DNA of 64,000 bases from Pampus argenteus (lineage: Eukaryota > Chordata > Actinopteri > Scombriformes > Stromateidae): positions 5,866,501 to 5,930,500 of the forward strand of contig CM072878.1 of the NCBI GenBank assembly GCA_036937835.1. The letters are read 5' to 3'. Below the pieces are notes generated by a model. That model made no database searches and was not told where the DNA came from. It saw only the letters and a program-made list of their open reading frames with translations. Below, piece by piece: positions 60,259-64,000 of this stretch (position 1 is its first letter; the number at the start of each line of letters is the position of its first letter). A program made the translations under genes and the position numbers.

Positions 60259-60826
60259 TTTTTCCCTTCACAAGGTAGTAGTAATTTGATTTAAGTTTTA
60301 TATTTAAGATTGAAGTGAGTTTAGTTTCAGGGCCTCACATTAAGGTTAAATGAGCTTGATGATTCCAGCATTAAAACATTTACTCCAGACTCCCTACAAC
60401 ACAGATCCTGAGCATCTTTGACAGATACATACACACTGATGCACAACACCACACGTAAACAGGCAGTGTAGATTTAATTGAAACCTGGATTTGGCTATTA
60501 ACAAATCAATTCCAATTATCAATGAACCCTAATTTAAACCAGACAACATTATTTAACAGTGAGGATCAATAATGTATGCAACGGTTCCATTTGACACCAG
60601 ACCATATTACTGAAGTCCATCAAATAACAAGCAAGACAAAAACGATACAAAATGAGGAGGGGGAAAAAAAAAAAGGTTTGTCAATCAAAGCAGTTTGTAA
60701 AGGACTTGGTGTGAAGGGTAACTTGAACTGGCAGTATGAGAAGGTCAGGATTGGCCGGCCCTCCCAGAGCTTCTCCCAGGCGGTTTCCCCCTCAACACTG
60801 TCGTTCTGTATTCTCCTGTTGGGAAC
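60259..60826. other. Gap between convergent ubn2 and trir, including the trir 3'UTR
   Basis: Under 600 bases separate the ubn2 poly-A signal from the trir stop codon. On the - strand a possible ATTAAA lies at 60478-60473, which would give trir a 3'UTR of about 350 bases. No gene is seen. Confidence 0.5.
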
Positions 60827-61767
60827 TTACTTGACCAGAGGTCTGGTCTTATCGTCGTCGCCACACTGGTGAGCTTTATACTTTTTCACCTCAGCCATGT
60901 ACTTTGACCAAGCATCGCTCTTGCCTGGCTCAGCCTGCAGGAGAGGAGGTACAGGTGGTTAGCAGTGGAGTTAAAAGCACATAATTCAAGTTGACAACAC
61001 CACCACCAAGGCACACACATACTTCTGTATCCTGTTTCTGCTTCTTCGCAACCATGCCGGTCTTTAGGAACACACCGCCTCTGCGTTTCCCCACCTGGGT
61101 TAGGGGATAGAAGACTGAAACCGTTATAGGAGCCCTTGCAGATGGACTGCCAATGAAGGAGACTACACCATAGCAGAAGGTCTACATTTAGTCTCCTGCC
61201 GCACCACCAGCGAAACCATCAGTGAGGAGCATCCCTAGTCTTGACTCATCTACAATTTGGTAAATAATGTCACAGTGTGTTCATTAAAAAGTATAATACA
61301 AGCACTGCATGACTCTGAGATGCTAGTGGAAATTAATACTGAAATATTGGCCATTGTTTCAGGATGTAATAACTCCAGGCCAATTATGAGTTAAGACTGT
61401 CAAATCAGTGCATGGTGCTTCAGTTTTGGATGTGTGGAGAACTACTGCTATCTCATCTTACAACTGCCAAACCCCTTACAAAGCTCGTCACGGGTGGGGG
61501 CTTCTTTTCCACTGGGGTCTGTCCTTGCTCTGTGGTTCTCGCATCTCCACATGTTTGCTGCGTCTCCTTTTTTCTCCTCTCCGCCTCCTCCATCTTCTTC
61601 TTGAACATCTCCATGAAGCTGCCGTCATTAGCGAACACGTTGCCCGCGGACACCGGGGCTTTGCTTGCTGCCGGTGCGGGGCTGCTGGAGGGGGACGCGG
61701 GGCTGCCGCCGCCGCTGGAGTCGCTGCTGCTGCTCGTTGTTGTTTGAAGTTTGCGTTTTGAATCCAT
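60827..61767 (-). CDS. trir: Telomerase RNA component interacting RNase (C19orf43 homologue)
   Basis: Small nuclear protein reported in human to bind telomerase RNA and to have exoribonuclease activity. Three - strand exons, 61767-61480, 61094-61023 and 60934-60827, join in frame to 155 residues (human TRIR 176). The start MDSKRKLQ is followed by a Ser/Ala/Pro-rich segment. Family marks are FANDGSFMEMFKKKMEE (about 45-61), SFVGKRRGG across the first junction, LKTGMVAKKQK, and the C-terminus SKYMAEVKKYKAHQCGDDD ending in KTRPLVK, which I recall as almost identical in human. It lacks part of the Gly-rich N-terminus of the mammalian protein. It is convergent with ubn2. Confidence 0.92.
61095..61479 (-). 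other. trir: trir intron 1
   Basis: A 385-base intron with donor gtaagg after the SF codons and acceptor ccccag before GKRRGG. Nothing else is seen. Confidence 0.85.
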
Positions 61768-62290
61768 GTTTCCTGGACGTAATGTTCAAAAACAGACCCA
61801 GCAGCTCACAAAACGGCTATGGTCGTGTCCGCTTTAAGGCTTTGTTGTGAAGTGAAACAACGCTGACAACCAGCAGAGAGGCCGTCTGGACCCCCGAACT
61901 ACAATACAAAAGCCCTGGTGTTTATCTATAGACTGTTCAGTTCAGAAGATAAAATATATCACCAAAATAAGACGAAAAACAGGCTTCACAATGACGCAAA
62001 TTCCCGAACAAAAACAAAAGCGTCAACTGCTAACGTGGCTAACGCCCGGTTAGAAAAGGCCTCAACGGGCGAACAAACTCAACCCAAACCGCCTACTCGT
62101 GGGTAGTGTGTAAGTTATAGACATATAAAAATACTGTTTACGCGCAACAAAGCTTAAATACCTGCACCCAAACACTAGTGGGTTTGTAGATTTTGCTGAT
62201 GCTTTTCGCTAACTTTTGCCATCACTCATTAGCTGTCGGCCATGTTTAACTTCTACTCATGACGTCACGTGGCGGGTGTGGCGCCCCCTG
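61768..62290 (-). promoter_or_regulatory. trir: Probable trir promoter and 5' leader region
   Basis: CpG-containing sequence upstream of the - strand start. A full CRE palindrome TGACGTCA (62260-62267) overlaps an E-box CACGTG (62266-62271). A YY1-like ggccatgttt motif lies at about 62239. The transcription start is not determinable. Confidence 0.5.
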
Positions 62291-64000
62291 CTGTGTCGGA
62301 AGTGCTTTTTTTTTTTTTTTTTAAAGAAAAAGCATCTCGCTTCAGAGATGTTGCACACGCATAATACACGGAGTGGAGCTCGAGACCACCAGTGAAGATA
62401 CTTCCATTTTGCTTTTGTATCAAAAATGTAATACATTTTTTTTATTTAACACAATTTGAGTTTTTTTTGCTTTAATGACAGCAAGTTTATGAAAACCTGA
62501 TGTTATCCCTTGTTGACAGTGGAGTTCAGTGCAGGTGTCCAATTCAAAGTATGCAAAACATCACCATACTTCAATAGTCCCACCAACATGTTTTACTGTC
62601 GGTTTAATACACTACGTTATCATCCTCTGTTCATCTCCTTACATACATCCTTCTGTTACTGCCGGAAATGCCAGGCTTCGAAGATTTTGTTAATCCTCAA
62701 GGGTATTCATTAAATCATTGAATAAAGATTATCTATGCATTCTTCATTACATTGTTAGGTAATATATTGTTTGTAATGCAAGTATGCCTGTTCTCTGTAA
62801 AAGTCTTTTGAGACACATGTTTGTTCAGGTATTTGCTCAAAGGATGTAAAAAGTCTGACTTATCAGTATTAAAACTTGTACCCACAAAAAGGACCAAGGT
62901 GATATAACCAGGGTCAGCTTTCTTTCATAGATCTTTCTGAAGAAGTATTACTTATAATTTGCATAGTCACTGCAGGAAAAGATAACAGCAGACACAATCT
63001 CTTATCTAAGATCCCATTTATTTGTAGTGCAAAAGTTGAATTGACAGGACTACAAATCTTTGACCTGCCTCAGATCCCTGTGTGACTTACAGTATGCTAT
63101 AATCTACTAGAACATTATGATACACAGACAACCCTAATGGTTAACCCCTTCAAGCCATGCAAATGTGCAGCAAAGATAACACCATAAATATCAACTCAAA
63201 TGAAGTATAAAAATGTGCACACATACACACACACACCAACAGGATTTTGGTCTGCGCAGACTATAGCATAAACATTCACTGGGATGAAGGACAAGTCAGA
63301 AAACAGCAGCTCTAATATGGGACAGATTACAGACTAAGTTACTACAACAGGTTAAAAATTAACCAGTAGTGAATAAAGGCAGATGTAGTGTTGGTAATTG
63401 CTAACTATTCCAGATTCAACACTATATCCAGCACATTTCCTTCCAGTTCAGTTAAACAATAAATGAGGTCTAGCAGCGGTAAACAGCCATTAGCTAAGTC
63501 GTTATTTTCAGTGTTATTATCATTGGGGACTTAAATCACATTATGTATTTGTGACAAATTGGGATTCTTTCAGATGGTTTAGTTGCCTACATTCACATCA
63601 GTTTAGAGTCTTAAAGTGGTAAGTGCATTTAGATCCTACCAAAAATCCACAGAACTCAGTTTTGATCTTTTGAGGAAGAGGGAAATGATAAAAAAAAATG
63701 AATAAACTATTTAAAAAGGCAACCCATAAAAAGAAAAAAATCATATGCAGAAAACAAACCTGCATTATGCGAGAGGGAGCGAGGGCTGACATAAAAATCA
63801 TTTCTAAAGCCCACAACTGCAAGTATCCCAAACTTCACCGTAGAGGGAATATTGTGTGTCTTTTTTTATGAGGCACTGAACAAACAAACTCACCATTATA
63901 GGAAAGTGCTTTGGTACATCTAGTGAAATTTCAAACAAATTCATAAATGAATATTAATATTCAAGTGAACACAAAGGAAAATGAGACTCAAGTCAGAACA
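62291..64000. other. Distal intergenic DNA, nothing recognised
   Basis: AT-rich with a poly-T run near 62307 and a short CA run near 63225. No exon, RNA gene or repeat family is recognised. It could be the 3'UTR or intron of a gene beyond the window. Confidence 0.5.

Noticed and set aside
61408..61761. Long + strand frames opposite trir exon 1
   Set aside because: Antisense shadows of the Ser/Ala/Pro-rich trir exon; the - strand frame has splice sites and family motifs.
62291..64000. Possible further gene at the right edge
   Set aside because: No frame has splice-supported, recognisable protein sequence; the longest frames are AT-rich chance runs.
1..64000. A novel defence, toxin or mobile system
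   Set aside because: All confident coding sequence belongs to known vertebrate gene families or known transposon superfamilies. I see no unexplained conserved gene cluster.

Overview
This is vertebrate nuclear DNA, almost certainly from a ray-finned (teleost) fish. The genes are split by GT-AG introns, there are many dinucleotide microsatellites, and the transposons (a Tc1-like element, an L2-type LINE, an hAT remnant and an RTE-like LINE fragment) are typical of teleosts. Five protein-coding genes can be read with confidence, and there are two likely intronic H/ACA snoRNAs. Their exons join in frame to full-length proteins.

Layout: 1-5.6 kb is upstream intergenic DNA with microsatellites and one perfect CArG box. 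5.6-33.8 kb is a non-muscle myosin II heavy chain gene (myh9, + strand). It has a probable non-coding first exon ending at 5976, a 9.2 kb first intron, and 39 coding exons encoding about 1953 residues. 34.4-35.4 kb is a decayed LINE fragment on the - strand. 35.4-40.1 kb is slc25a38 (+), the mitochondrial glycine carrier (285 residues). 41.5-44.7 kb is rpsa (+), ribosomal protein SA/uS2 (305 residues), with a TATA box, a 5'TOP-like start and an H/ACA snoRNA candidate in each of two introns. 45.06-49.67 kb is a three-level transposon nest: an L2-type LINE sits inside a Tc1-like transposon, and an hAT remnant sits inside the LINE. 51.4-60.3 kb is ubn2 (+), ubinuclein-2 (about 1185 residues). 60.8-61.8 kb is trir (- strand; C19orf43), 155 residues, convergent with ubn2. 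From 62.3 kb to the end I see no gene.

The genes do not form one pathway. myh9 is cytoskeletal; slc25a38 feeds glycine into mitochondrial haem synthesis; rpsa is a 40S subunit protein whose introns host snoRNAs; ubn2 is a subunit of the HIRA histone H3.3 chaperone complex; trir is a small nuclear RNA-processing protein. The slc25a38-rpsa adjacency, with two snoRNAs in rpsa, matches the human 3p22 arrangement and looks like old conserved synteny.

I found no convincing undescribed biological system. The most notable structures are the Tc1/L2/hAT nest with a chimeric helix-turn-helix plus reverse-transcriptase reading frame, a perfect 35-bp tandem duplication abutting a ubn2 splice acceptor, perfect inverted repeats in a myosin intron, and a CArG-box promoter candidate 3.7 kb upstream of the main myh9 promoter.
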